Assembly: GCA_916610825.1 (NCBI GenBank)
Contig: OU744448.1
Location: 7,302,650-7,366,649, forward strand
DNA length: 64,000 nucleotides
From: Haliclystus octoradiatus
Taxonomy: Eukaryota; Cnidaria; Staurozoa; Stauromedusae; Haliclystidae
Direction of reading: 5' to 3'
Positions 1-12,500 of this stretch are shown piece after piece. A model generated the notes under the pieces. It was not told the DNA's origin, made no database searches, and was given only the letters and a program-made list of their open reading frames with translations. A program made the position numbers and the translations under genes. The stretch's first letter is position 1. Each line of letters opens with the position of its first letter.

Positions 1-1
1 A

Positions 2-106
2 TCATTCTCGATCTATATGAACGCCTGGCAATGGAACAGAATCCTAAAAGCGATGGATACTTTTATAAAATTTGTGAAAGATTATGAAGAGTATCAAAAA
101 GTCTAA
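2..106 (+). CDS. possible last exon of an unidentified gene cut by the window edge
   Basis: From base 2 a frame stays open for 34 codons and ends with TAA at 104-106. It is rich in aromatic residues and ends FVKDYEEYQKV. A second frame starting at base 1 is open for 28 codons to TGA at 85-87 and also looks protein-like, so the true frame is uncertain. I do not recognise either product. If real, it is the end of a plus-strand gene converging on SLX4. No splice acceptor can be seen because the window starts inside the frame. Confidence 0.2.
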   Translation, partial: SFSIYMNAWQWNRILKAMDTFIKFVKDYEEYQKV

Positions 107-279
107 CATTTTCTTACAAAAAATGGGGCTGGGCCATCCTGATGAGATGGTGGAAAGCGCCCCTAATCCCCTAGGATGCAACCCTTGTTATATATATACA
201 ACCAAAACATGAACAAAGTAAGAGTCAGTTTCAAGGCTTTTTTTCGAAAACTGGTTCAATAACGTTAAACAACTCTAGG

Positions 280-453
280 CAGGGTCCGACAAAAGTAGGA
301 ATCCCGGAATCCTAGATTCTGAAAGGTTAAAGCAGATTCAGAAGAAAATTTATATTTTCAATGATTTATTGGTCAAAAGTCAACAAAAACTTCAGAAAAA
401 AATGTTGCACTGCCTCTAGGATTCCATAAGGCTGAACGGTTTGTCGGACCCTG
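280..453. mobile_element. hAT-like MITE with 14-bp TIRs and near-perfect 8-bp target duplication
   Basis: The ends are CAGGGTCCGACAAA and its reverse complement TTTGTCGGACCCTG. The flanks are ACTCTAGG (272-279) and ACTCTAAG (454-461), an 8-bp duplication with one mismatch, which together with the CAGGG start fits the hAT superfamily. There is no coding capacity. On the minus strand it carries AATAAA (plus-strand tttatt at 365-370), which could serve as an SLX4 polyadenylation signal. Confidence 0.7.
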
Positions 454-456
454 ACT

Positions 457-507
457 CTAAGCTCCAGTTATGAGTTCTATACATAGTTTTGAGCTAACAT
501 ACACCAG
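457..507 (-). CDS. SLX4: candidate terminal exon of SLX4
   Basis: An acceptor (..GCCATACAG) is followed by 17 codons in phase 0, beginning LVYVSS and ending with TAG at 459-457. Phase 0 matches the donor of the exon at 661-572, and a beta-like LVYVSS stretch would sit where vertebrate SLX4 has CITFTT after the last helix. The exon is short and not strongly conserved, so a different last exon beyond the window is possible. The stop codon lies inside the target duplication of the hAT-like MITE at 280-453. Confidence 0.4.
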   Translation of the reverse strand: MVYVSSKLCIELITGA

Positions 508-3500
508 CTGTATGGCAAATTGAATACATTTAATGAAATCATATTAAAATTGAATGACGCAATCGTCTCACCTGCTTATCTAAGAAAGCTTTCAATTTGA
601 TCATGCCACATTTGATTCCAGCGTCACGGACAGATTGGCTAAATTCGTTCACGTCAATTGGCTGTTATAATGAAACAAGTAACAAATTACTAAATGATCA
701 TGAATCATGTGAAATTAAGACATTTGGATTATCAGTACACCTGAAAACAAAATCTATTATATAACTAAGATGATCATTGATTAAATCTAGAAAGATAGCT
801 CAATCTACTTATTGTAATATGATTAAGATTCTCATTTTCATTAGAAATCGAGAAGCATCGGATGAAAATGTTGAAATGTATCGGTGTCGGACAACTAAAA
901 TTCTAAATGAGGGCAACCAATCGCAAACTATACGTACACCCGAGATATTCCGATCTTGGTTTCCAATCCAAATAGAGCCATGCTTAACAGCATATTGTTT
1001 TTAATTGTTTAATTGTTTGTGAATTTAATTCATATTAATGAAATGAATTTGGCAGTAATGGCTGTAAATAACAGCGCTTATATGATGCCTTTTGTAAAAC
1101 ATTTACAATACAGAGACAAATCTAATAACTTTAGTCTACATTTAAGCAACAAATAACTAAATAGCGATACAACAGATGCAGGTAAACTATTCCACGGATT
1201 TACAATTCTGGACGTGAAGAAATTATTGCCTGAGCTAGTAGCAATTCGCTGGTAAAAGTGTTTTCATTCTCTTCGAGTGTCCTCGGGTATGATATGTACA
1301 GTGTGTAGTGTCAAACAATAAGTTAGGTTCTATATCTAAATATGATATGATCATCATTATCATCATTATCATCATCATCATCATCTTTATTCTTTGTGCC
1401 CTCAGAATTATTTTCAGAAATGGCAAAAATAGCAGCATAATCCTGCCGCGTAACATTGCGTGACATATATAGACAGAATAGCAGACATAAATGAGACATT
1501 GTAAAAATACTTATTAATTTACATAGTGATAGTTTAGAAAATAGATGCGGATTGCTGATGTCATAATTTGGTTTGAAATAATTAATGGATTGAAAGAATA
1601 AATGAATTGAAATGGATTCAAAATTTCAAGGCCCTGGCGCTTATACTTATGCTTTTGTCTAGATCAAATGTGTACTGTCCTTCGTTTGCCATTATACGCT
1701 GTAGAAAATACTTGTTCCGTAAAAATGTAGATAATGTTTAAATCTAGACTTACAATCTGAGGACTTATCAAGCTATATGAAATATCATTACTTTGTAAAC
1801 TATCAGATTTTGTGTAAGTATAATTACTCGTCATTGTTGTTTTATTTAAATAAAAATGTATTTATCAAAACAATACCTGATAGGTTAACACCTTTAAATA
1901 CCATTTTTCATTCTCTCTTAAAAACGATATCAGTTTCTTGTCCAATTCAGAACCACCGCACTACCAAACAAAAGAAATGTAAGTAAAATGATTAAATTTA
2001 TAATTTAAAAATTAAAATCTGAGTTTACATCATAGCTGGAGAATAATGCAGCAGGGGAGAATTTTTAGGAGCCTTTGACACGAGCGATACAAGCAATGGA
2101 GCGGGAGGACGGGGGCAACATGGATGGTTGACTCCCGTCATAGCAGCACGGGGACAATGTGAAGGAAGCAAATGCCCTTTTACAAATAATATAATGTGTT
2201 GTTAATCAAACTCTATGATGTTAGATTACAAAAATTGTAAACTAGGGCTATAACAGCTCAAGATTTTGTCATTAAAATATTAATTTTTCACTCGCGTTGC
2301 TTGCCTGAAGAAACTTGGTTACAGACCAATATACGGTGCAAAAGGCGCTCGGAGAATGTTTTGAAAAGTAACCTTTTTGTTTATTGCTCCGTCTGTTCAA
2401 TTTTCGGTCCAGTGGATGCCTCTCGATACAAGTGAGAAATGCAAAGCTGTAAAACAGAATGCTAACTGCCCGCGTAAACCCATAGGATTAGTATGGTTTA
2501 ATGTGAAAAATTGATTACAAAAAGGGTACAGTGAAGAAAGAATTTGAAATTCATACCCTACATTGCAGCATATGGTGTCAATGAGAATGGCAGTCTATGG
2601 AAGTCTATGAGGATAAACACATTGAGCAATTGGGATGCTTTCGTGGGACCTATATGATCATTCATCCCGTCACTCATTCTTCTCGCTAACGTACTTAGGG
2701 GAAGCAATGCCAGCATACAAAAATACTGATCAACCCTACGAATAAATAGCAACTATACACAACAGATTCACGGCTGTAATAATCCAATCTACACTGACCT
2801 TTGGTAATTCATCCAAGCTCTCATAATCACTGAAATCAAAAGATAATATGTTTACTATAATAGGCTTAAGAAGGCGCACGAGCAATTGTACAAAGTTAAA
2901 ACTTGAAAAAAACTTAATAACTACGTAAAAACAGGGTTAAAATATCGTGTGTTTTTTAATACAAAACTATGATATATAAATCTACCATTGTCAGTTATAC
3001 AATGATGTGAAGTTGTCTACACTTGCGCGTAGGTATATTGCTCAATGATAAATATCAGAAATTTAATAAATAAATAAAATGAGTCAAAAAGAGACATACG
3101 TGAGAACCACTGCGAGAACAGTATGTTTCTTTTTTGACTCATTTTTATTTATTTATACTATTGTTTAAAAATTCGAGTTTTCAAATTCGTTTTAAATTTT
3201 AATAAGCTAATTGGTTCCAAATTTTCAAAGATAGTTTATTCCATATTCTGGAGGTGCACTTCACGAATACATCTTCCAAATCAAATTCTGAATGATGCTC
3301 TTAGATTGTCGTTGACATGTTGTTGTGACTTTCTTTATACATGAAACGTAGGAAGCTGATAGAATAATAATACGTAATCTAGAGTCCTTCTATACATCTT
3401 AACTCACAATCAGATTCAATGTTAAGTGAAAATAGCATATACATGTAAAGTTTCTAAGGACTCTATTCGAGCATCTCGAATTCATACCTGCCATCACTAC

Positions 3501-6500
3501 AGCTTTCCATGTTCGTTTGATCAGTTGATTTTTGTATATGATCTTTTTTAGATTTCACATTTGATGTAATGACAATATCTTCATCTGAATTTCCACCACT
3601 TTCAATTTCGTCCTCTGGATTGTTTACTTGTTGTGTAACATTTGAAGCTATCTTTCTTCTTTTACTGTTTGTAGCTACAGTAGATGTACTGGTTTCAGTA
3701 CGTCGACGTTTAGGCTTGTCGGGCTGTTCTTCCCATTTACGAACTGAAATAGAATATTCAAGACAAACTGTTCATGAATGGTACATGTGGTTGATAAACT
3801 CTATATGAAAGGATTTAAATAAAATGGGATCACGATGAGGCATATGAATTCTCACTACTTTCAGCTTCACGCCATATGGGGATTTAATTATCTACCAAAA
3901 AACACATACAGTCAAACCTGTTATAACGGTCACCTCTATACAGCGGTCAACTGTCTACAGTGGTCACTCTTGCAATGTCTGAAATAGTATTTTCTATTGA
4001 ATCAAACCTGTACATAAAGGCCATCCGTCTATAATGGTCAATTTATCTACCTCTCATAGCTGGCCGTTATATACAGGTTTCACTGTATATGGAAATTTAC
4101 ACCTAGTAGGATTAAATCAATATTGAAACTCTCATTTTAATCATCAAGCATGGTATGTACGCAATTGTGGACACTACCAACATTTTATTGTTTATCTATG
4201 CCCCGGAGAAAAACTTTTCGAGTTCATGAACCTCAAATGGTTCATGAATGTTAAATGGTTCAATTTCTATGGATTGTTTCATGAACTGTTTTCAAAAGGC
4301 TTATAAACATTCATGAACATCTTTTGGGCTTCATATCTATAATGTTCATGGCCTCATGAACTGATTTTGAAATGAACACTACTCCTTGGACAGCTAGAAA
4401 CAGGCTGATGTATATTATATACAGTAACACTTACATTCATGAGTGTATTTGTATATTTCTACCAATTTTCCTGCCATGTGTTTCTTTTTCATTGGACGAA
4501 TACCATGCTCCTTCATCTTTTTCTGTTATGAAAAGTAGTATAATTATAGTTAGTTGACCTTGAAAAACTCCACAAAGAGTTTATGAACTGCTTGAAAACT
4601 GTAGAGTATGAACTATATCAACATTCAATTCTAGGCAAACTCCATTGCCCTGTATGATTATGTCAGACCTTCAGCATACATGCTATAGTCCCACTCAACT
4701 GAATAAATAAGAAGGATTTGGCTGCAAAACTAGCAACTTTGTCAAACTGTGATTCCACATCTGCATCGTCTCAACACGTCACTGCCTAGGATTCCAAAAG
4801 GCTGAATTTTTTGCCAGACTCTGAATAGACGTGGCAGCACATGTGTTAAATAATGGATGTACATACCTTCAACGCAGGTGTTTGCATTTCAGTAAAATTA
4901 GGCATTGGTGTGATGACATTGCCTGTCTCCGGATGCTGATTGCAACCAGGTTTGAATGATTTATATTTTTCCCTAACATCATCAGGTGTCACATACATTG
5001 ATGAGCTAGTTGGATCTGGTATATCAATATCATCATCAGTATCATGTGTTAATGGTGTAATATTAGCTACAGGTGAATGATGTGTTATAGGTGTATGGTG
5101 TATTGTTGGTGTTTTCTGTTTTTCATTAAGGTGTAGAGAAGATAATGGACTATTTTCCCATGTACAATGATCCTGATCTATACCACCTATGAAGTCCATT
5201 GAATCATCATCAACATACAAATTATTTTTGGGTGTTTGTGATACTGTTGAAGTTCTCTGTGGTGTAAACCTTAAAGATGTTCTTTTATTACGTATTGAGG
5301 TTTTGCGTTGAGAGGATAAACAGGGACTCTTATTTGCCAGACAGGGACTTTTATTTGCTGGACAAGGGCTTTTATTTGTCGAACAAGAACTTTTATTTGT
5401 CAAACAGGGACTCTTATTTGTCGAACATGATCTAGTGCTACTAGTATTTTGAAGTAGATAGATATCATCATAATCTTGGCCAAGGCTAATACTTTCAATT
5501 GAAATATCAAATGAATTATTAGATGTGTGACTTTTGTTTAATTCTTCATCACTGCTTATAGTGTTATGTATTTCAGAAAGTATGTTTTGATCGTTGAATC
5601 TTTTAACAGAAGATGTATTATGTGGTGTATTGTTCCATGTAGAAGATACGTTACGTGATAATGATGTATTTGATGTGGTTTTTGGGACATTTTCATTAGG
5701 TGATTGAAACAGTTCTTCTGATTCATTTAATTCCATTATAATACTTTCTGATAAATCAATTTCAGCTTCATCTGTTGCTGCATTATTAATTTCGTTCACT
5801 TCAGTGATAGGACTCATATGCCGATGTGTTCGTTCTTCCTCCATTGAAGAAAAAATTGATTTTTCACAATTTTCTAATGATGGTGTGTCACAATCTATCA
5901 CACAAGGTGTCCCAGGGTTCTTGGTTGGAGATTCAAATGGATCCTTAGAAAATAAAATAAAGAAGAATTCAATTAAATAAATGATCGCTATAAAAGTTAA
6001 AAGTTTGTTGAGGTGTAATGGCCCATTTTGTGTAAATTGTCTCATTATAAACATAAATCATAAATATTAGGAAGGTATCATGCTGAACATAGCTATTTTA
6101 AGATTATCAAATTGTTCATCAAATTGTTTACAAAATGACTATAGACCTTTGATGAAATGTCAAATAAATATATATGATTTTCGAATCATCATAGAATGGT
6201 CTGACCACAATGACAATATACTGACATGAATATGTAGGCTAATACAGACACAAGTAAACCTATTATAAGTGGCCAACTAATGGTTAATTGACACCAAAGC
6301 ACTGTAAATTAGATCAAAACTTTTGTTGTGGTTATGGATGAATGCTCGATAGCTGTTTATTGTGATCATATAACACTCAGTCGTTGTGCCACTGATGTCC
6401 AAATTGTTAAAAAAAAACTTTATGTTTGTCGAAGAAAAGAAGCTCCACAAAGTAATCAAGGCACTCAGTACAACAAGTCTCAAGTTAAAAAAAAAACAAT

Positions 6501-9500
6501 AATTATGAATTCTTGTACTCTTATTGGGAATATTATCCTGGATTAGCCAAGTAGGCTACATAAAAGACGTCTGTATATATAGAGGTCAATGTATCTGTAA
6601 CTGGCTGTTGTACGCATGTTTTACTGTACTTACATATAACATATCTTCAGCGTCAATTTGATTTGTTGCATATTTATCATGCGATGCTATATCTGTACTA
6701 TCTTTCTCGTCATTCTCATCAGAATCATCTACCATAATAAGATCATCTTCCCTTGCTATTGTCTCTGTGCGATCATTATCTATTGTGTTAATATTAGTTT
6801 CATTATCACTGTTGTGGTCCGTTGGTTGAGTAACTCTATTATTTATATTAGCAGATATATCCCCAATATCAATACCAGATGTATCTGCGATACCAGGTTC
6901 TTGATCTGGATATACTATAACATCACATGTTTCATCTTCGATTGACTGTGCTGGATGTGCATGTAAGTCGACGTCATTCATGCTGACGATGCCTATCGCA
7001 TTGGTATCAGTAGTATCTGATTCATCATTAGATTCCGCATCACTGTTATTCTCTTTATCATTTAAAATATTGGAATCTACGTCATCAGAGTCTTCAAGAA
7101 TCTCATCATTGATTTGATCAGTAACATTTATTTGTTGATCAGAGTTCATTGACAAGTTCTTGCTATCCTCATCACTATCATTTATCAATACAGTACTTTG
7201 CGTAAAAATGTCATGGGGTACTCCATGATGTATCCCATTATTTCCAGATAAGGTGAGATTGCTAACATTTACTTCTTTATCAGATGTTATGGACAAAGTG
7301 TCATTATCTCTATCATCTAACAATTGTGTAGGTTGATATTGTTGCATATCAATTGATTCATTTTTGATATCGTTATCTGACGTTTCTTCATTACTCTCAT
7401 TAATTATCATATTATTATCTTTTTCTAACGAATCATTGAAATTTGTATTTGACAAATATTCCTCAGTATTTATTATGCTAGATTGAAGTTTGTCTCCCAT
7501 TGTAGAAGTATCATTAAGATCAACCGTATCATCATTACTCTTTACGACTGATGTATGATTTCTCATTCGCCCAACAATTTCATTTTTCTTGTCACAATAC
7601 ATGCTATCATCACATTGAAGACCGTCTTCACATCCATCAATATTGCTTTTTTCAATATTTATTATTATAGAATCGTCATGATTTATAGTCGATAAAGTTG
7701 GATTTTCATTATCATCATTCACTTCTAGTAATGCATTATCTGAAATTATCGTATCATCAAACATTGGTGTATCAGATGATATACTAACATCATTTGAGAT
7801 AGATGAACTATCGGTATTTTCGTCTTCTTCATCAATATTCATATCATCATTGTCATTTTTAATGTTGTCATGACAACCAACTTGAGTGCATATGAATTCT
7901 TCTACATCTCTTACATCATCGTCGTCAAATGCTAGCAATGCTTGTCTTATATTTTCCTCTGCATCGGAATCATTAAGATATTCGTCATTAGTTGATGCAA
8001 TGCTATCGTCATCATTATCATTGTCACTATTTGATTCATTATTGAATATATCATCAATATTGACAGGATTATCAATGACTTTATCATTATCGTCTTCTTC
8101 GTTTTTATTAGGATATATAAATCCATACATTTCGTTATTTTCATCTGACTTATCATCTTGCTTTGTGTATTTCTGTGGGTATTTTGAAATGACGTCTTTA
8201 TGACAATCACAAAGATTCTCAAAGTCATGTAACTGATACCTAAACAGGATTGCAAAAAAATTCATACAAAGTTATATAAAAGTTTCATCTAGTAATCAAA
8301 ACATTGTTACTTTTTGAAACAATGTTTTAAAAAACTTATTTCTTTCTAATTCGATCAAAAAAGAACGCTGTTTAATCCAAGAAAATTTGTCAATAGGCAA
8401 CATTCACCACAAATTTAAAGTCTCAAGCTGAACAAATTTTTACGTCAACTATTTAAGATTACCAAATACATTTTGATGAAAGAATCTGAACCCATCAAAA
8501 GTTTCACAAACAGTTCATAAACGTCCTGAGCTATTAAAAAACTACCAAATGAATCCTAGCAATTTGATTGGTAGCTTGCAATTTGGAGTGTGCAAGATAT
8601 ATAGATAAAGGCACATGTAAAAGTTGAATCACGTTTCTTAGTAACACAAAAAAAATCAAAAGGTGGACAAACCAAATTTCAATTTTAAGCGTGATATTAT
8701 AAGGGTGCACTTATCATTTTAGAAATCTCGCCTCTCGGAATGTCAGGGTAAACTTTTGAAAAAACTTGCATGCCACTGCACGCTCATGTGTCTCCCAACA
8801 TTATTTGATCCAGAATTTACAATAAAGCACCACGGCAACCTGTGCATGAACCCTTTATTTGCGTAAGATTTATGAATAGTTAATTGATATTCATGAACAT
8901 GAAATGGTACAGTTTTTAGTAAATTGTTTATGAAAAATGTGGCATATCACATTCATGAACTTACTTCACAATGGTATTTTGGTGTCCCGTTTTCAATATT
9001 TTCCTTAAAAATTTATTCAAATTATTACACTGATCAAATTCCATATAATTTCCATAAGACAGAAATTAACTTGTTAATTATTATGTCCTCAGACAGTAGA
9101 GCATAACGGTGAGATCAATAATATTTTCTTGAAATAAAAGAATGGCAAACCTAGGGCTCTTGGTAGGATTATACAATTTATCTTACCTTTACTATAAGCA
9201 AACTATCTACATTTATAAAATAGAACAAGTGAAGCTTTCATTAAAACCCTAATATCAAAACGCTGTCAATAAAACGCCACACAAACACTCTTCAATATGC
9301 GATTCGAAATGAATACGAATGTCATGATCTGGCTTAGCGTGCTTTCCAGACCGCGATTCATTCACGAAAGAATAGGTCTGTGTGAATTACTCGGTTTCTC
9401 TGTCCGGGCCTCGTATCAGAATAAGGTTGATGTCACATAATTATGCAAGATTAAGGTGATTCTCACCGGGATTCTCACATTACTTTGTTTACTTCAGTTG

Positions 9501-12500
9501 ACATGATTGCAATAAGTTCTATTTTAGGCTTCGTAGCTATGACAATTAATTGATCGAACAGAGGTGATGAATTTATTATCTAAGAACAATAGATTTACCA
9601 TGCATCGATCAGAAACTTCCGCTCTACGTTTTTGTAGAGGGGCTGGACAGAGAATTGTGCAAATCACACAGACCCAGACCCTATTCTTTTGTGAATGAAT
9701 CGGGGTCTGTAACGCAGACTAGATCTGGCTATGACGAACAGTAACCGGGGCAAACAAGAACATTACTCGAATCATGGTTCAGCGATTCAAGCGTTTCTCA
9801 AAATATTGAACGATACGCTTGATAACTTTTTCACTAATTTTCAACGATATTGATCATACATGCACAGGAAAAGGATTTGTTGAAAACGTATACCGTAAGA
9901 TATTCTATTTTATTTCATTAATATCATTATTATCAAGCACTCCCTTAAATGGTTTGCATATTATTATTATTATTATTATCATTAATATAGTACAAATATT
10001 CTATTCTATTTTATAAATCAAGTATTAAACACTTTCTTTGTGCAATATGGGTTATATAAACACTCGGGTTGCTATGAGGCTCTGAAAAGGCTTAAGAAAA
10101 TCACTGACAGCAACAGATCTTTACTTTTTACGCCTTCGTTGTGCCTCATGGCGCAAGATTTGTGTTTATATAACCCATATTGCACATAAAGTGTTTAATA
10201 TTTGTATAATATCATAAGATAAATAATAATATAAATGATAAATATCAGAGCTTTAATAAATCAATAAAATGAGTCAAAAAAAGAGACATACCGCTCTTGC
10301 TACTCCGAGTTTCATGCCATACGGCGATCATCAGGCAAGTATAGATTTTATTATTTACGAAACGACATATCGATGCACTACATGATGACATGTTCATATC
10401 TGAATGGAATGAAATTTCATCATAAATGCATGGTATACATTACCTCCTAGATATTTTGGATACTTCATTGATGTTGACATTATCAAAATCACATTCACCG
10501 CTGTATATCCATTTCAAAATACATAATACTGATGCTTTACTGTATTCTGATAAATCAAGCAGCCATTTCATTTGATTTTCAGAAGAAGAAGATTGAGCTT
10601 CAATATTCTATCAATAAATAAACAATAGACAATTACACATATTTAATTCATTTTCCCATACTTGGTTGAAAAATGCATTTTGTAGATATGATAATTGAGG
10701 AACAAGCTCAATGCAAGCAGTGCATGACCATTGGCCTTCTAAATGTGTACCTCACGGTCCAATAAAAGTGGGAATCCTAAAATAATAGATTCCAAAAGGC
10801 TACAGAAATTAAAAAAATATATGTATTTAAGATTTACAGGCCATACAAGCCAAATAGATAGCTTTCGATCCCTTCAAAGAATGACTAGAACACAAAACTA
10901 GGTACGCCGTAACAGCTACCCAACTTCCGCAAAATTACCTAGAGCCTCGGACCTTCACAGTATGATAATTACCTAATCTGGATAAACACGCTGAGACATT
11001 GTTAATGCTTACATCACTACTTTTTAGAATTGACAGGCTACCTTTCCCCTGGAGCTAAACGACATCCCCTACAACAGGGAAGAATAATAACTCTGCAAAT
11101 GCAACACATCGGCTGATTTTAACTTCGCCTAATTAAGAGATGTAAGCTATATCGAAAATTCGTAAAAAATATTGAAATGTTCTAGGACTCCAAAAGGCTA
11201 AATATTTTGTCAGAGTATGATGTTTGTTTAACCTTCCAACCTTTTCTACCCACAGCACTCCATTGTCAACTACATAAAATTGTTTAATGAATTAAAAAGT
11301 CAGTTTTTTATTTTGGAAAAACGACAATGTGCACTTGTGCTGGCATTTCTTTGCTGATCCATCACAATTCCCTGTTCTTGTAAGGTTGAGAAACATTGGA
11401 AAAACTAGTAAAGAACGGTATGGGGTTCCTGTGCAAAAAATTATTTGAGTTAATAAGCTGTTCATGAAATTTAAAAATTTTTATGAACTGTTTATGAACA
11501 CCGTATAAACAGCTCATGAACAGTTTATGAATGTTAATGGTCTAATTTTCTTGAACTTTTTCATGAACTGCTCATGAAAATCAGAACGTTTAACGCTCAT
11601 AATCTGCTTTAACAGATGTGTTTATCTACGGTATTACCCGCTACCTGAGTTCACTTGTGTACCCCCAACGTCACTTTCATCATTGATGTGATATCATGCT
11701 GAGAGTCAAAGGCAGACAGAAGCTCTAAACATTGTACTATGATTATTATATCTGTATATTGTATGTTACCTTAGCAACAGAAGGAGCAAGCAACATCAAA
11801 ATAGTATTGTGAGCTAGAACCTTCTCTCCATTTGAAACAAATATATTTAGATCACATGTGTCTTCTCTTTTTAGTGCAGCATAAAGCTTCTTTGGTATTG
11901 AATTCCTGTGTTCCTCCTTTGTCATTGTAATAGCCTCCTATGAAACAACACATACAACATAGAGTGGAATCACAAGAGTCATTACAAGAATTACAATAAT
12001 ATTTGAAAAAACTATAGATGTGTTTTATTAAAAAAAAAGTTTTGGCCATCGTCTGTGACCATTTTCAAGAGTGAAAGAAATTTAATTTTACCAAGCTAAC
12101 TTTCATACTGTAAATAAGCTGGGCTATTAGATTCATGAACTGTTTTCACAAAGGATCTATTGATTCCTGCATCATTGCCTGGAGTCTTGCATTTAACATT
12201 TGACTTACCTCTGTGGCACAGAGTGCTGCACAGCTAATCATTGATGAAGGATCACGAGGTAAAGGAAAGAACATATCTTTATCAGAATTACTCATTACTT
12301 CCTCATTGTCAGAATTTTTTTTGTCAGTGCTCTCGTCATTGTTTCTGATTGGATGCATTTCAGATTTTGAGCTAATTTCTGATTCAGATGATTCGCAGTT
12401 GACTGAAAGAGACATATTGGTGCGAGCTTTGCTGTTAGTCATTTCATTTGATTTCTCTGTTTCTTCAATTCCAGATTGTTTGCTTTCAAAATACGTAAAG

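Noticed and set aside
1235-1456. Minus-strand methionine-rich ORF in an SLX4 intron
   Set aside because: It is translation of an (ATC)n/(TAATAA)-type simple repeat near 1350-1390.
3815-3890. Minus-strand SPYGVKLKV that looked like the SLX4 SAP domain
   Set aside because: Its DNA matches the element fragment at about 10290-10345, the phase does not fit, and the true SAP exon was found at 4435-4522.
6328-6546. Plus-strand 72-aa ORF in an SLX4 intron
   Set aside because: No homology, low-complexity lysine runs, and antisense to an intron.
7886-8203. Plus-strand serine-rich ORF of 105 aa and other ORFs opposite the acidic SLX4 exon
   Set aside because: They are shadows of GAT/AAT-rich codons on the opposite strand; the minus frame joins by correct splicing.
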